Shown in pieces: positions 31,000-43,164 of a DNA stretch of 64,000 nt (positions are counted from its first letter, which is position 1; the number at the start of each line of letters is the position of its first letter). The position numbers and the translations under genes are program-made. Source of the DNA: Cristatella mucedo (lineage: Eukaryota; Bryozoa; Phylactolaemata; Cristatellidae); assembly GCA_009760855.2 (NCBI GenBank), contig WPIO01000203.1:248001-312000 (forward strand), read 5' to 3'. The notes under the pieces are model-generated. The model did not search any database and was not told the DNA's origin. It saw nothing but the letters and a program-made list of their open reading frames with translations.

Positions 31000-33105
31000 C
31001 ATCCACTCTGTTTTTCGCGCCTACTTCATCACTCTGTGAAGGAGCCGGGCGTCGATGCTAGGCGGAGGCGGTGGCGTATGGTCGTCCTTATTTGGTGGAG
31101 GTGGACAGTCATTTAAGAGTAAGTGGAGAGACCGCTCGGGGTTGGAAGACAGCCGCACGCAATCAAAGCACCGAGGTCCTTGATTGCTGATATTGTCGAA
31201 TGCGCTTCTAGCTTTGGCTGGCATGCTGAACGTTCTTGGCAGGACAGGGAATCGCGGAGCCAAGTTTCCAGTTTCGAAGTGAACAGAATAGCTTCAGAGA
31301 GGTGTCACCACCGGGCCTCGATGCGATCGACTGTCACAGCTCCGGCTTCGCTTCTGCATTGCTGTTACAATTGGGTATGTCTCATTTAATAGTCGACGGT
31401 CGCGGTAGGTTCGTGAAAATCTTTGTGATGTAACGCGAAATCAGCTGGTGCTTGACTCGTGGCGACAGCCACCGCTGGTCAGCCGATTATCGCTGTCCGG
31501 GAGTGATGGCCGCCATATTTATCAAACGCCAGCCCAATTTTGTGACCGCAAATGCCTCCGGTGATCAAATTAATGGCGACTCCCGAACGCGCCAGATCCT
31601 TGTGTGAAAAAGACTCATGATTAACGGTTTCGTAGTCATATTTGCCGTTATCGTAGTTGTTTCTAATGAACCTAGCGGCGCCAAATTGTTCGGGCCGGTA
31701 GTCGTGTTTAAGATTTCTGCTCACAGCGTACTACGGCCACTGCATTAGTCGCTTGTTTCGCACACAGCTCAGCCGCACAGCCTACTGAGGCTAGAAGTAA
31801 TAAGTTTTGCTAGGGCCAAAAATTGTGTCGATTGTGTTCGCTGTCGCACGAATTCATCGGTTGCAAAATAAAAAGACAATATAGCTTGCCAGTTGCTTTT
31901 CCTGCCTCGTATCCTGTGTAGCATGTTGATCGGTGCGTACGAAGCGAACAACTGGTCGGCTCGCCTTCACTTACGTGAATATATTTCTCCAATATCTAAC
32001 CGGCTCGACGGAGGCTATTCGACTAAGCGTGACTAAGCAAGCCAAGCAGTGGTAGTAGTCGCCTTCAGAGCGCCAACATAATTAATTCTAGTATGCTTCT
32101 TTTTTGTGGTCCCAGCCCCGTGCATGCACCTCCAGTGGGCGGCCTGCGAAAAAGCATTGTTTACTACTCAGAGCGAGATTTTTTGTATTGGCGGTCCGAC
32201 TGTCGTGATGTCAAGCACAATGCCCCTCCTCGCCTACATCCTACGTCTTGGCCAAGGGATCTAACCGTTAAGAACGCAAGGTTGGCAGGCATTCGCTCCT
32301 CCTCCGAAGAGCTAGGTAGCAAATAGTAAACTTCAAGCCGTTGCACCTTAGCCAGGCTAGGCTGCTAGCTGTTACCATTTGATCCGGTCAGTTAGTCGGC
32401 TTTGCCTCGCGAATCGGAGAAATTGGCTGAATACAATCAGTGGCTCTGCGACACCCGGAAGTGCCTACTTGGATGTTTGAGGATGCTAACCGTAATATAA
32501 CGTAACGGTTATAAGTTCCCTAACCGACTCTTCTTCGTTTAGGTATGCTAAGTTGTTAATTCCACTATGCAAAACAGCTGCACGCCTGAACCAATCTTAT
32601 AACTAAGGTCTCACGATAAGGCAAGGTAATGCTGGAATCGCCTTCTTAATTGAAACATCTACACGCTAACCAATGGACTTGGCTGTCTGCGTCTGTTACT
32701 ATTTTTGGCCTGCTTTAGTAAGTCACCTAACGTGCACTTAGCCACTTGCCACCGCCTCTAATGTAGTTTCTGCAATTTTTATTTACCTCGAATAGGCTCT
32801 TGTTTCTTCAGAGACTGTGAGGTCGGGAGCTGCTGGAACCTTGTCGAATAGAAACCATACGTCGTTGAATACTGGTAAGTCGATAGTCTTCGGTGTATAT
32901 GGTTCCCGTCTGGCAAGAAAAAAAGCACAACGATGATGTAGCTGCCGCGAACGTTCACTCTGCAGGTGCTTGCGACCTGATTACGTTAGGCTCAGCGTAT
33001 GTAACTTTTTAGGGATAACACGAGCTATCAATACGTGTTATCTTGAAAAGCTCCACCTGCTGCATGCCTCTTGCGCACGTGGGCCACACGCTCTTTAAGT
33101 CCTGC
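31000..33105. other. Host-like spacer right of the viral element
   Basis: GC-moderate sequence without a convincing gene. An 81-codon minus frame at 31,479-31,724 has balanced codon use and ends HHSRTAIIG, but it lacks an ATG and any recognisable domain; it could be an exon fragment. Nothing else is recognised. Confidence 0.4.
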
Positions 33106-33109
33106 AAAT

Positions 33110-34025
33110 CCCTTCGTTTCGCGTGGTATCCATTGCTGTCAAGTGATGTCTATTGCTTTTGGGTAGTCTTCCTTGCAGTTGTGTGCTCCCCATTGTTGTC
33201 GCGTCGCCTCCATGCTGTTGTGTGGTATCCAATGCTATTAAGTGGTATCACTTACAATCACATATTGGGCCTTGCTGTTGCTTGGGTTCAGTTGCTGTCG
33301 TATGTCTTAAGGTGACGTAGTATGCCTTGTTGTGGCATGGTCGTCATTTCTGCTGCAATGTTTCTATTGGTATCATAAACAATCATTAGCAGGTACGTGG
33401 TATCGTTTGCTGTTACTTAGCATTTTTTCGTGATGGCACACTGGGTCCTGAATTTGTGGGTTCGATTCCTGGGGTGGTCGATCCTTTATCGCCAATGCAA
33501 GTGGTGGTCGTAACCGTAAAGGCTCCTCTGTTGCTATACAAAAGAGGTCGTTTAATCAGCTAGGATTTAATTATTATTCATTTATATATATATCTCTTGC
33601 TACCCCCTGGTATCCCGTGCTGTCACGTGGTCCCTCTTGCTATGGAATGGTCCTTCTTGCTGTTGCGTATTTTACTTCTCTGCCGCGCGGTATCTGTTGC
33701 TTGTTGCCTTCGCGTGGTATTCCGTGATTCCGGATGGAAGACCTTACTCTTCAATGGTATCTTTGTCACGTGGTAAATCCTTTTTTCACGTTGTATGCTT
33801 GCTGTCGTGGTACCCCTAGCTGTCAGTCGAGATGTCCCCATTGCTGCTGAGTAGTCTCCTTTGTAGTAGCAGAGTCTGCCTTGCTGTCCCATGCTCCCTC
33901 TTGCTGTCCTGAGCACTCCCTTGGAGCCGCATGGTTTCCATCGCCGTATAGTAGTTTTTTTTTATTGTCGCGGGTCCCCTTATTATCTCGTTGCGCTTTT
34001 TTGTCGTCGCGTGGTTCATTCCCTG
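33110..34025. repeat. Degenerate 20-21-bp minisatellite
   Basis: Units resembling 'gtggtatccattgctgtcaa' recur in register at 33,120-33,310, then again, more diverged, at about 33,600-34,025. Variation between units is high, so the array is old. Sequence at about 33,430-33,560 interrupts it and contains a tRNA B-box-like 'gggttcgattcctgggg'. Frames through the array are artefacts. Confidence 0.6.
33430..33560 (+). mobile_element. Possible SINE fragment
   Basis: Contains 'gtgggttcgattcctgggg', a good pol III B-box match, preceded by 'cactgggtcct'. Similarity to the other SINE-like elements here is limited to this box. Confidence 0.3.
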
Positions 34026-34433
34026 CGGCGGTTTTCCTAGAAAACTCTAGAAAAGCCTTTGGTCAGCCAAAGTCGTGTGGTTCGTCATTTCTAGCTCTCG
34101 AACAGAGCCGATGTCTTTTTGTCTTTTCTCTACGCCCTTTGGATACCTCGTTGCAACCACTCCAACCAGGAAATGCCATATCACAATTTGTACTGCCACT
34201 GAACTGTCGCTATTGCTTATCAGCAAAACGACCGTCCAGTGTTAGCCTCACCTTCAAGGGCAACAGTGCTGGGTGAGCGGCTGGCCACTGGTATTGGTCC
34301 TGCGTATCCAGTATCAGCAGTTTGCTCCTGTCTGGGTGCATTGGATCTCTTTCGATGATCAATTTACTCGCGTTTGGTTGGTCGCGAGTCGTTGGCTGTG
34401 ATTGGCGAGCGCCGAAAACTTTATAAACTGCCT

Positions 34434-34977
34434 GAGTTCAAAGAGGTGTTCTCGTTCTTCGACAAGGACGGTGATGGTGCTTTTACGACCAAAGAGCTGG
34501 GAATTATCTTGTGATCGTTAGAACAAAGGCCCACAAAAAAGCCGAACTCCAGAACAATATCAACGAAGAGAACACCGACGGTCAGCGGCGCTCCTGCTTC
34601 CTTTAGCCTGCTTGCCGTGATCGTTGCTAGCTATAAAACAGTTGTCAGTGTGTGTTTTCCGAGTAAGCTAGGCTGCTGCCACTCAACCGCCGAAGCGGAA
34701 ACTCCATGAAAAGTCACAGAAAGTCGCTTTCCAGGCAACTGCAAGATAGACTTTCCCGAGTTTCTTATTATGATGGCAGGAAAAATTAAGGATGCGGGCA
34801 GTGAACAAGATATTCGAGAGGCATTTCGCTTATTTGACGAGGATGGCAATGGTTTCATTTGGATTGCCGAGCTTCGCCACGTCATGACAAAACTCGGAGA
34901 GAAGCTCATTGACGCAGAGGTAGAGGAGATTGTGCACGAGGCAGTCATTGACAGTGACAGTTAGATCAATTACGAAG
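34434..34977 (+). pseudogene. Calmodulin-like gene remnant with an intron
   Basis: Exon 34,434-34,580 encodes [20 protein letters not shown] (EF-hand 1) and the start of EF-hand 2. A GT...AG intron, 34,581-34,734, follows. Exon 34,735-34,977 continues with [18 protein letters not shown]-hand 3 ([18 protein letters not shown]) and part of EF-hand 4. An exon-end 'gaag|gtgcgc' sits where calmodulin genes often have an intron. In-frame stops are TGA at 34,512-34,514 and TAG at 34,962-34,964; EF-hand 2 has lost acidic residues. The frame otherwise stays intact across the splice. It is an unprocessed pseudogene of the calcium sensor, or possibly a functional relative if the assembly is wrong. Confidence 0.82.
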
Positions 34978-34984
34978 GTGCGCT

Positions 34985-36375
34985 GTACTTCAGACAGACA
35001 TTAATTCTGCCCAAGCCGCCGTCAATGCATGTAATTTGGTTTTGTATGTGGCACGGCAGTGACTATATTGATCGTAAGGTGTCTCACTAGTCACTGTGTG
35101 ATTCGCCTGCCTCCTATCTGCTGTCGCTTTGCTAGCCAATCTGTAAGGCGGCTGTGTGACTGATTCACAAGAACGAGTACGAAGTGTGACTCAGCACATC
35201 GGCATTTGAAACGGGTGCTGCCACAATGAATCGAGCAATTTTCCACTTACTTTTTATCCATCTTGCTTCCACAGCCTTGGTTCTGCTGTTAGAATACTGA
35301 GCAAGGATGTGCTCGCAGGTGCCGAAAGTTGGTTAGTCTGGCATCGATAAAGAGGCTTATTCCATGCACATTATTGTAAAAATATCTGGCGTGCATTAAA
35401 TCAACTGATGTTGACCTTCGTAGTCCGCGCCGTTTTTTCTTGCCTGTCTCTGCTGCTTCCATTGGCGCCTCCGTTGGGCTAGTGGCATTGGCCACTTGTC
35501 AATGCCGTGTTCTTGCATGTGTGTGGGCTGCCTTGATGCTGCACGTCCCTAATTTCAGCAGGCTTTAAAGAGCAGCTTCTGCCTTGGTCTTTTGCCCAGC
35601 TATGCTTTGGCTAACGATCAACACGGGTCTTCTGCCTGGTCTTTGCAGATGCTAAGATCGTTTATAAAGCGAGATGCCTCTCTTTCAGTTTTTAGAATTC
35701 GTCTCTATGATGATTGACTAGTTTGCTGATATTGCACATGTCAATGTAACGTGTCAACGGCATTGCCACCCGATGCAGCACGTGCCTTAAAATCTCAGAG
35801 CTACTGGAACTCTAATAACTTAAATAAATGAATGAGATAAAACCAAGGCTGGCATTTTGGCACTCTTTGTGATTCTTAGCCTGTACAAATAGCTTGATGT
35901 CAAGGCACGCCAGCTTCAGAAGGTCGATAATTGACGGCATAGATGGGTGAGACCAGTTCGATTCGCTGTGCGACCACCACGAATCTGCAATGGCTTTCGA
36001 TCCGATGCTCTGCAAAATAACTACGAAGAGGTAGAATCTCGCCTAGACTATAAGTTTCTGTCTCTTTTAGCGTGTACATGGTCTAACTAAAATCCTGTAG
36101 AGGGCAACTTATCGATTAATTCGCGATGTAGGACGATTGTATCGATTCAGATCAAACTTTATCTCTGCTTGTTAGTTGCATCACACAATTGGCTTTGAAT
36201 TTTCTTTGCCTGGCATCACGTCAAATCGCTGCTCATTTGCAACAAACCTATCATTGTTACCTATACCACTTCACTTTTCAGTGATAGCATGCTGTTATTC
36301 ATTAGCTTCTAGCAAATGAGTCCATGCGATGCTCTACTGGTGCTTCAAAGTTATTTCTAATGGGTTGACGGTGGT
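34985..36375. other. Featureless spacer
   Basis: No frame or repeat is recognised. The terminal exon of the calmodulin-like gene was sought but not identified. Confidence 0.4.
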
Positions 36376-36378
36376 TAA

Positions 36379-38120
36379 CAATAATAATTATAATAGCGTA
36401 CTTGATAAAGCGACCTCAGAGAACTTAATCTCGTTCTAGGGGCTTTACATTTGCTGCAGAGGGAAATGCAATTAAATGGTAAGTAAAATCATGCTTGAAA
36501 AAACAAACAAAATGAATAACATGGTTAGGGGTTACATGCACAGGATCAGCATGCAAATGTGGTTAGTGGCAGCATGCACAGTGTCAGCACACGTAAGCAC
36601 GTGAAGGATGAATCACAGGGACCCACTAAATGCTGTCCTAAATGGGTGTGTTTTTAAGTTCCTTTTAAATGTGGTCAGGTCACGGGATGTTCTGACGCAG
36701 GTCGGGAGGGAGTTCCAGGCTTTGGGAGGATACGAACTAAATGCACGATCTCCAAATGATTTGAGGTTTGTACGAGGTAATTCTAGACTGTACGATTCCG
36801 AAAAGCGGGTGGTACGATGCTTGGCCTGATGGGGGAGTATGTCGGAGAGATAGGCTGGAACCATAGAATGATGGGACCTAAAAGTGAGCGACAAAACCTT
36901 GAAGTCAATCCGTTGCTTGACTGGTAGCCAGTGCAGGTCGGCGAGAAGTGGAGTAATGTGGCAACTGCGACGCTCACGACTGACAAGCCTGGCTGCAGAG
37001 TTTTGCACCAGCTGCAATCGCCTGATCGCACATGCTGGTAGGCCAGTAAGCAGTGAGTTGCAGAAGTCGAGACGTAATGTCACGAATGCATGGACCAACT
37101 TAGATATGGTATCCTTTTCTAAACAAGCCCGAATTTTAGCAATGTTATGAAGCTGAAAATAGGCAGATTTGACCGTGGAGCTGATATGGTCGTCTAACGA
37201 GAGGTCGCTTTGGAATATGATACCTAGATTTCAAGCTGATTCGACAGGAGATATGCTGGCAGAGCCAAGTTTGAGCGTCAGCCTTTCCAATTTTTGAATC
37301 ACACTTGGTTTGCCCATAACTAGTAAGTTAGATTTGGTATCGTTATAGTTTTGGAAAATTTGTTGCCATTCATGTGCCAATGTCATCAATGCATGCAGCA
37401 AGTGAGTTAAGAGAACTTGAGGTGCTCGAAGGCTGTGAGGGATCAAAGCAAAGTTACAACTGAGTGCCATCTGCATAGTAGTGTAAGCCTAGATTGTGCT
37501 GGGCAATCACATAAGCAAGAAGGAGAGTATACACAGTGAAAAGAACCGGACCTAGGACGGACGCCTGAGGTACTCCATATTTCAGAGGTACTTCAGATGA
37601 CTTTTGTCCATTCACGTCAATACTCACGAATCTCCCAATGGGATAGGACCTGATACACTGCTGAGCAGTGCCAGTGATGCCCAGGCGAGATGAGAGGCGC
37701 TCTAGAAGAACTTTGTGATCGATGGTGTCAAAAGCTGCCGAAAGATCGAGCAAAACAAGCAGAGACACTCAACCCATGTCTGCATTCCTATGTAGGTCGT
37801 TGTATACCCTAAGCAATGCTGACTCTGTGGCGTGATTACCTCTAAAGCCGGACTGGAACTTACTAGCAAGGTGTGAGATTTCGATATCTTAGTTTAGCTG
37901 GTCTGAAACAACCCGTTCCAGTGTCTTTGATAGAAATGGTAGAAGGGAGACTGAGTGGTAGTTGCTCAAGTTCTTTTAGTCTAGTGTTGCTTTCTTGAGG
38001 AGAGCCTTACTACAGCTTTTTTGAAAGGTGCTGGGACATGATCTGAGGCTAATGATGACACTATCTTTGCTCTCTTTGGACCAATAATCACATTCTAAAG
38101 GATTGGTTTTACTTTTAGGA
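36379..38120 (-). mobile_element. LINE family 1 copy L7, longest single minus copy
   Basis: An AAT-rich 3' tail lies at 36,379. RT C-terminus is readable at 36,613-37,098, and RT core is at 37,454-37,768 (AAFDTIDHKVLLERLSSRL, VPQASVLGP). The region at about 37,800-38,120 extends to the RT N-terminus and linker. Multiple frameshifts and a broken YADD (HYYADGTQL) make it inactive. Confidence 0.88.
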
Positions 38121-38151
38121 AGTACACGACTAACGTAATCAACACTAGTCA

Positions 38152-38405
38152 AAGACGACTAATCTCCTACTGCCGACTATGGCACATCCTTTTCAGATGT
38201 CCTGAACTGCTACTTCTATGCTACTCACAACATCAACTGCTCTGCTGACTCTGCAATGCTTCCCACATTCTCTTTGTTGTGTGAGACGATGTCTGTGTGC
38301 TACCGAATGCGTACCGAAAGCCGCTTAGGCTGTGAGTGCGCTATAAAGAACTCTCACGCTTAACACCCTCATGATCTTGATAAAGCTGTAGATTTACAGA
38401 CGGAG
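38152..38405 (+). mobile_element. LINE family 2 3' fragment
   Basis: Forward-strand tail of family 2: 'cgactatggcacatcc', the LNCYFYAT-type region, and the 'accgaaagccgcttaggctg' block, ending near 'tttacagacggaggt'. It sits between two family 1 copies of opposite orientation. Confidence 0.8.
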
Positions 38406-38431
38406 GTGCATATATATTGTTAGCAACTAAA

Positions 38432-39240
38432 CTCATCAGGACAAAGATCCTCCGAGGTACCTCTGAAATATGGGATACCTCAGGGCTCCGTGCTAAGTCC
38501 GGTTCTTTTCACGGTTTATACTGTCCCTCTTGCTGATATGATTGCCAAGCACAATCTAGGCATTCATTTCTATGCGGATGACCCTCAGTCGTAATTTTGT
38601 TTTGATCCCTCCCAGCAATCGAGCACCTCAAAGTCTCAAAACTCACTTGCTGCATGTATTGATGACATCCGCACATGGATGGCAGCTAATTTTCTAATAC
38701 TAAACAATGATAAAACCAACTTACTAGTTATCGGCAAACCCAGTGTAATTCACAAATTGCAATGCCTCAAAGTCAAAATTGGCACTGCCAGCATATTTCC
38801 AGTTGAATCAGCTCAAAATATAAATGTCATATTCCAAAGCGACGTCTCGTTAGACCACCATATCATCTGCACAGTCAAATCTGCCTATTTTCAGCTTCAT
38901 AACATTGCTAAAATTCGGGCTTGTTTAGATAAGGATACCACATCTAAGTTGGTCCAGGCATTCGTGACATCTCGTCTCAACTTCTGCAACTCACTGCTCG
39001 CTGGCCTACCGGCATGTGAAATCAGGCGATTGCTGCTGGTGGAAAACTCCACAGCTGGGCTTGTCAGTCGTGAGCGTCGCATTTGCCACATTACACCACT
39101 TCTCGCCGACCTTCACTGGCTACCTGTCAAGCAAGGGATTGACTTCAAAGTTTTGTCGCTCACTTTTAGGTCACTATATGCTTCGGCTCCAGAATATCTC
39201 TCTGACATACTCCTCCATCAGGCCAAGCATCGTACCACCA
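38432..39240 (+). mobile_element. LINE family 1 copy L8
   Basis: Forward-strand RT fragment from the VPQGS region to near the C-terminus. The frame 38,679-39,281 carries MAANFLILNNDKTNLLVIGK and LVQAFVTSRLNFCNSLLAGL. It ends at about 39,240, where family sequence resumes in opposite orientation. Confidence 0.85.
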
Positions 39241-39325
39241 GGTTAGGAGGGAGTTCCAGGCTTTGGGAGCATAAGAACTAGCGATACGATGTCCAAAGGA
39301 TTTAAGGATTATACGATTGCATCTT
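39241..39325 (-). mobile_element. Inverted family 1 fragment joined to L8
   Basis: Directly after 'cgtaccacc' the sequence becomes 'ggttaggagggagttccagg', family 1 in minus orientation. It corresponds to a region just downstream of the break in L8. This looks like a foldback rearrangement or twin-priming product. Confidence 0.6.
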
Positions 39326-39329
39326 TTGG

Positions 39330-40975
39330 CAGAAGGTACACATAGTTGCCAAATACTTGGACAGATTTGGCTGCAGCACACTTTCCAAAATTTATGATGA
39401 AAGAAGATTAGCAGTACTCAAATTATGGATTCTGCACACAACCACATTTTCGTATATTTCTTCTATCTTGCTTTATTAAAGGTTGTGTATTTAGGGTTTT
39501 CTCTCATATGCATATGCACGATCATTACGGGTTAGTTTAGCTTAGCCAGACTTGCCGCCATTGCTAACAAATCACGACTCAATAGCACTGCTATCTTTTA
39601 AAACGTAGTGATAACAGCTGTGATTTATGGTAAATATCTAAAATTGACCATCGATGTAGGCGATTGCCTAATTTGCAGCCTGAAAACATTCCAAATGTGA
39701 CTTCTTTGGAACTTGAAATCTTTCGTCAGTCACCAGTTGCCACAAGGACCGTGGCGATGGCCTGTAACAAGGGCATTGGTTAAAACAAACTTGGCTGACG
39801 AAACATGGTATTTCCTACCAATGCAAGCATGCAGGTCAGCTTCTTTTAAAAGCTCCATAATGAAGTCTATTATTTGTTTCTCTGGCAACACTTCTGACGA
39901 ATTGTATACTTAGGTATTGTTAGACCATCTCAGAAAAACAATCAATATTAGCTGCATTTACATTGATCTCAGTGATACATTGATTGCTAGGATGTCTAGA
40001 AAGCATTTTAAAAGTGTCTCCTTTTCGGGTGGCTAGGGATTCAACAAACATTTGCTGTAGCAGTATCGAGCGTTAACGATCTTCCAATTTGGTCTATATT
40101 TTAGGGCTGATAATTCAGCGGCGTTCCTGTGACAAGTAGACTTCATCTGTGTAGACAGTGGTGCTTAATGGCTATGCCATACCATTATGATCGGTACAAA
40201 TCGTTAGGAATTACGCTGATCTACACTGTGGGCTATATCGTTTTATACTTCCTAGTATAGCTCATATACCGAGATTGCTGGAGTTACATGCATTTTATTG
40301 GTTGACATTTGCCGTTTCTAGAAACTGATATGATGTATAGGACCATTAGAATACATACAGGCGTACTTGTAATTATGCATGTGCATAGAAATATTTAATA
40401 TCGACCGTTTTAATTGCATGCATCCACTCTTTTAACCTGCTATTTCTGAGGAAAATAATGGCCTTTAATCGAACTAAATTGAAATTCTTATTTCATCCGG
40501 ACTGAAATTTAAATTAAAAAAAAAACTTTTTTCTAGATAGTATAGCTACTGGCAATGAACCTTGGGATGTTACCTTGGGAATAGACTCTTTTGTCTGTTC
40601 TACCAAGCAGGGGAAAAAAGCTAGTAGAACGATATGCTACCATAGGTTACGGCAAGTATGGCTAAGTACACTACAGGTTGGATAGCAAGAAAGAAGGTGG
40701 CTGAGGGGTTGATACGAGCTAGTCCGATAATCGCACATGTGTTCACAATTGCTTTCAGAGGGCAACTATTTTCTAACTGGGATCAAAAGTTCATGAAAGA
40801 AAAAATGGTTATTAAATCCGCGTCTAAGCCAAATTAAAGTTGGAAGCCCACAATCTACATATAAAAAATTTACCAATCTCGTCATCATATGCAACTTCGA
40901 CAACAACTTGTCGAACCTTGGTAGATTGCAATACATGCTTAAACCTTTATGAAGGTCTTTTTGCGTCTTATATTT
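39330..40975. other. AT-richer spacer, no gene
   Basis: No recognisable coding sequence, repeat or RNA gene seen. Confidence 0.4.
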
Positions 40976-40977
40976 CT

Positions 40978-41578
40978 TTAAACTAAATGACGATTAAACT
41001 GAACTGCTGCTGAAAGGACACTTTAGCCATGCGGCTGAATAAAAAGGCTCCGCTCTTCTAATTGGTAGAGAGGTCGTGTGACCATCTCAACGTGCTCGAA
41101 ATTTAAGTGCCTTTTTGACAGCTGCCTAAATGTTGAAAGCTTCATTCCGAAGACAGCTTCTATGGCTAGCCATCACGTCCGATCCCTATATAAGATTAGG
41201 ATATGTTTCATCGGTGGCTTTCAAAATATTTAACTAGCTCCTTAGTATTGTCTCGCTTGATTATTGCATTTCCTTGTTTGTGGGGCTACCAATAAAGAGA
41301 CTGGGCCATAGCAAATGGCCTTGAATATGGCTGCAAAGCTAGCTTTCAAACTTCTGAGGTTAAATCAATTTTCTCCATTCCTAAAAGAGCTAGAATGGCT
41401 GCCGATTGATCAACGGATAAAGAGCATCGTTCTTAGGCTGACCCACAAGGCGTGCAACGGATTTGCTTCTCCATTCCTAGCTGAATTGCTGCATCAGTGT
41501 CAGCCTCCTCGTAACTTCAGGTCCTGTGTGGACAAGAAACTAGCTGTTCCATTCCTCCACTTATAGACCGTTGGGGCC
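40978..41578 (+). mobile_element. LINE family 2 degenerate copy
   Basis: Begins in the 'aaactaaatgacgattaaac' region (LNDDKTELLLIGH in better copies) and runs through the ELEWLPIDQRI and CVDKKLAVPFLHL blocks. Many frameshifts occur in the first half. A 5' and 3' truncated remnant. Confidence 0.75.
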
Positions 41579-41639
41579 AGAAGCTTTAAAATCATCCGAA
41601 CGCCTTCGCTCAGATGAAGTTGATTTACCAAAGACATCA

Positions 41640-43160
41640 GACTAGTTAGGTCTGCTAAGCTCAAGCTTGAGAAGGCATACAAAAGGTTAGAACTAATTTT
41701 TTATCGACAAGCATAGGAGAACTATTGTAGACCATACCAATTGATCCTAGCGAAGGCTAAGTATAGCTTCCATAAAACATTCTGGATTTACCGGTACACA
41801 ATCAACAAACGCTGATGTCTACGATTAACCATCACGTAGGCAACTTCCAGGTAATCTCCTTACCTTGAAATCCTTGCGATGACCTAGCTGATCGTTTCTC
41901 TAGTTTATTGGTCAACAAGATAGACAAGATCATGAAGTCCGTGGCTAGGGTGTCAACAGCCCCTCGAATCATGTCCCTCAATTCCATGCGGTACCTCAAT
42001 GTCTGCATTCAGGAATGCCATTAGTGACATGGTCCTAAAGTTCATATCTAAATAAAATAAGACAACTAGTTCTCTAGACTCCATTCCTTTCTATTTTATT
42101 AAATTTAATGGAGATAAAGCCAACTTACTCGTTATTTGCAAACCAAGTTCTATTCTGAAGTTGGAAAAGTCAGTTCTCAAAATGTGTCCGGCCTCACAAG
42201 TGCTGTTGAATATGCACGAACTCTATGTGTCGTTTTCCATCTTTCATTTTACGATCACATCCACTATACAGTAAAGTTTTAATACTTTCAACTACATAAA
42301 GTGGATGAAATTTAGGCTGGTTTAGATACCGCATCTAGATTAGTCCATGCATTTGTGGCAACCCTGCTCGACTTCTGTAAGTCATGGTTTGATGGTCAAC
42401 TGGCCTGTGCAAACCGGCGAATTCAGCAGGTTTAAAACTTTTCAGCTACATATAAATTTATAATTCACCTATATATCGCTACAAGAGAACCTAATCTCTA
42501 TTCAGGCACTTCACGTATGCCTCGGGGCTCGAGCCCACGACCTCAGTCAGACCTTGGTCTGGGCGAGCACCATAACCGCTAGACCAAACCAGCTAGGTGT
42601 GTCTGTCATGGGCGTAGCAGTGATACATCACGCCACTTCTCGCAGACCTGCACTGGCTCCCAGTCAAGCAACACAATGACTTCAAGGTTCTGTCACTCAC
42701 TTTTAGGTACCTTCATGTTTTGGCTTTAGCCTACCTATCGATTCTCCGTCCTACTAAGTTAAGCATCGTGCAACCTGCTTTTCGGAATCTAATAATTTAC
42801 CTATAGCTTGACCAAATTTATTCAATATAATTATATGGAGACCGTCCCCTTAGTTCTTGTGCTTCCAAAGCCTATAACTAACTTCTGGCGTGCGTCACTA
42901 AATCCCAAACTTTACCAGTTTTAAGAAGAAGCTAAAAACACATTTATTGATCCCCTCATTTAGGTAATCCGTGTGATTCGTATTGTGTGTGCTTATTCGT
43001 GCTGACAGTGTGCGTGCTGCCACTAACCATGTTATTCCTGTAATCCCTATGCATGTCAAGCCCCACACATGTTACTCCAGACGTTTATGAGCCTGCTAGC
43101 ACTAATAATTCAAGTCTTTGCAGTAAGTTTAAAGTTCCTAGAGAGAAAATGATTTTTTTC
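41640..43160 (+). mobile_element. LINE family 1 copy L9, degenerate with internal deletion
   Basis: 41,640-42,090 matches the linker between endonuclease and RT seen at 58,860-59,260. The next sequence jumps directly to the NDDKTNLLV region, so the RT core is deleted. The 3' part continues to about 43,160. A SINE has inserted at 42,449-42,589. Confidence 0.75.
42449..42589 (-). mobile_element. tRNA-derived SINE with target-site duplication
   Basis: Read on the minus strand: 'ggtttggtctagcggttatg' (A-box region), 'gtgctcgcccagacc', then B-box 'gggctcgagccccg' and a tail 'gcctgaatagagatt' ending in AT-rich sequence. It is bracketed by 'cagcta' at 42,443-42,448 and 42,590-42,595. The flanking LINE reads continuously once it is removed. 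It shares its 3' half with the element at 5,365-5,690. Confidence 0.8.
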
Positions 43161-43164
43161 TGAG

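Noticed and set aside
31479-31724. 81-codon minus-strand frame as a host gene
   Set aside because: Codon use looks acceptable, but there is no ATG, no convincing splice acceptor and no known domain.
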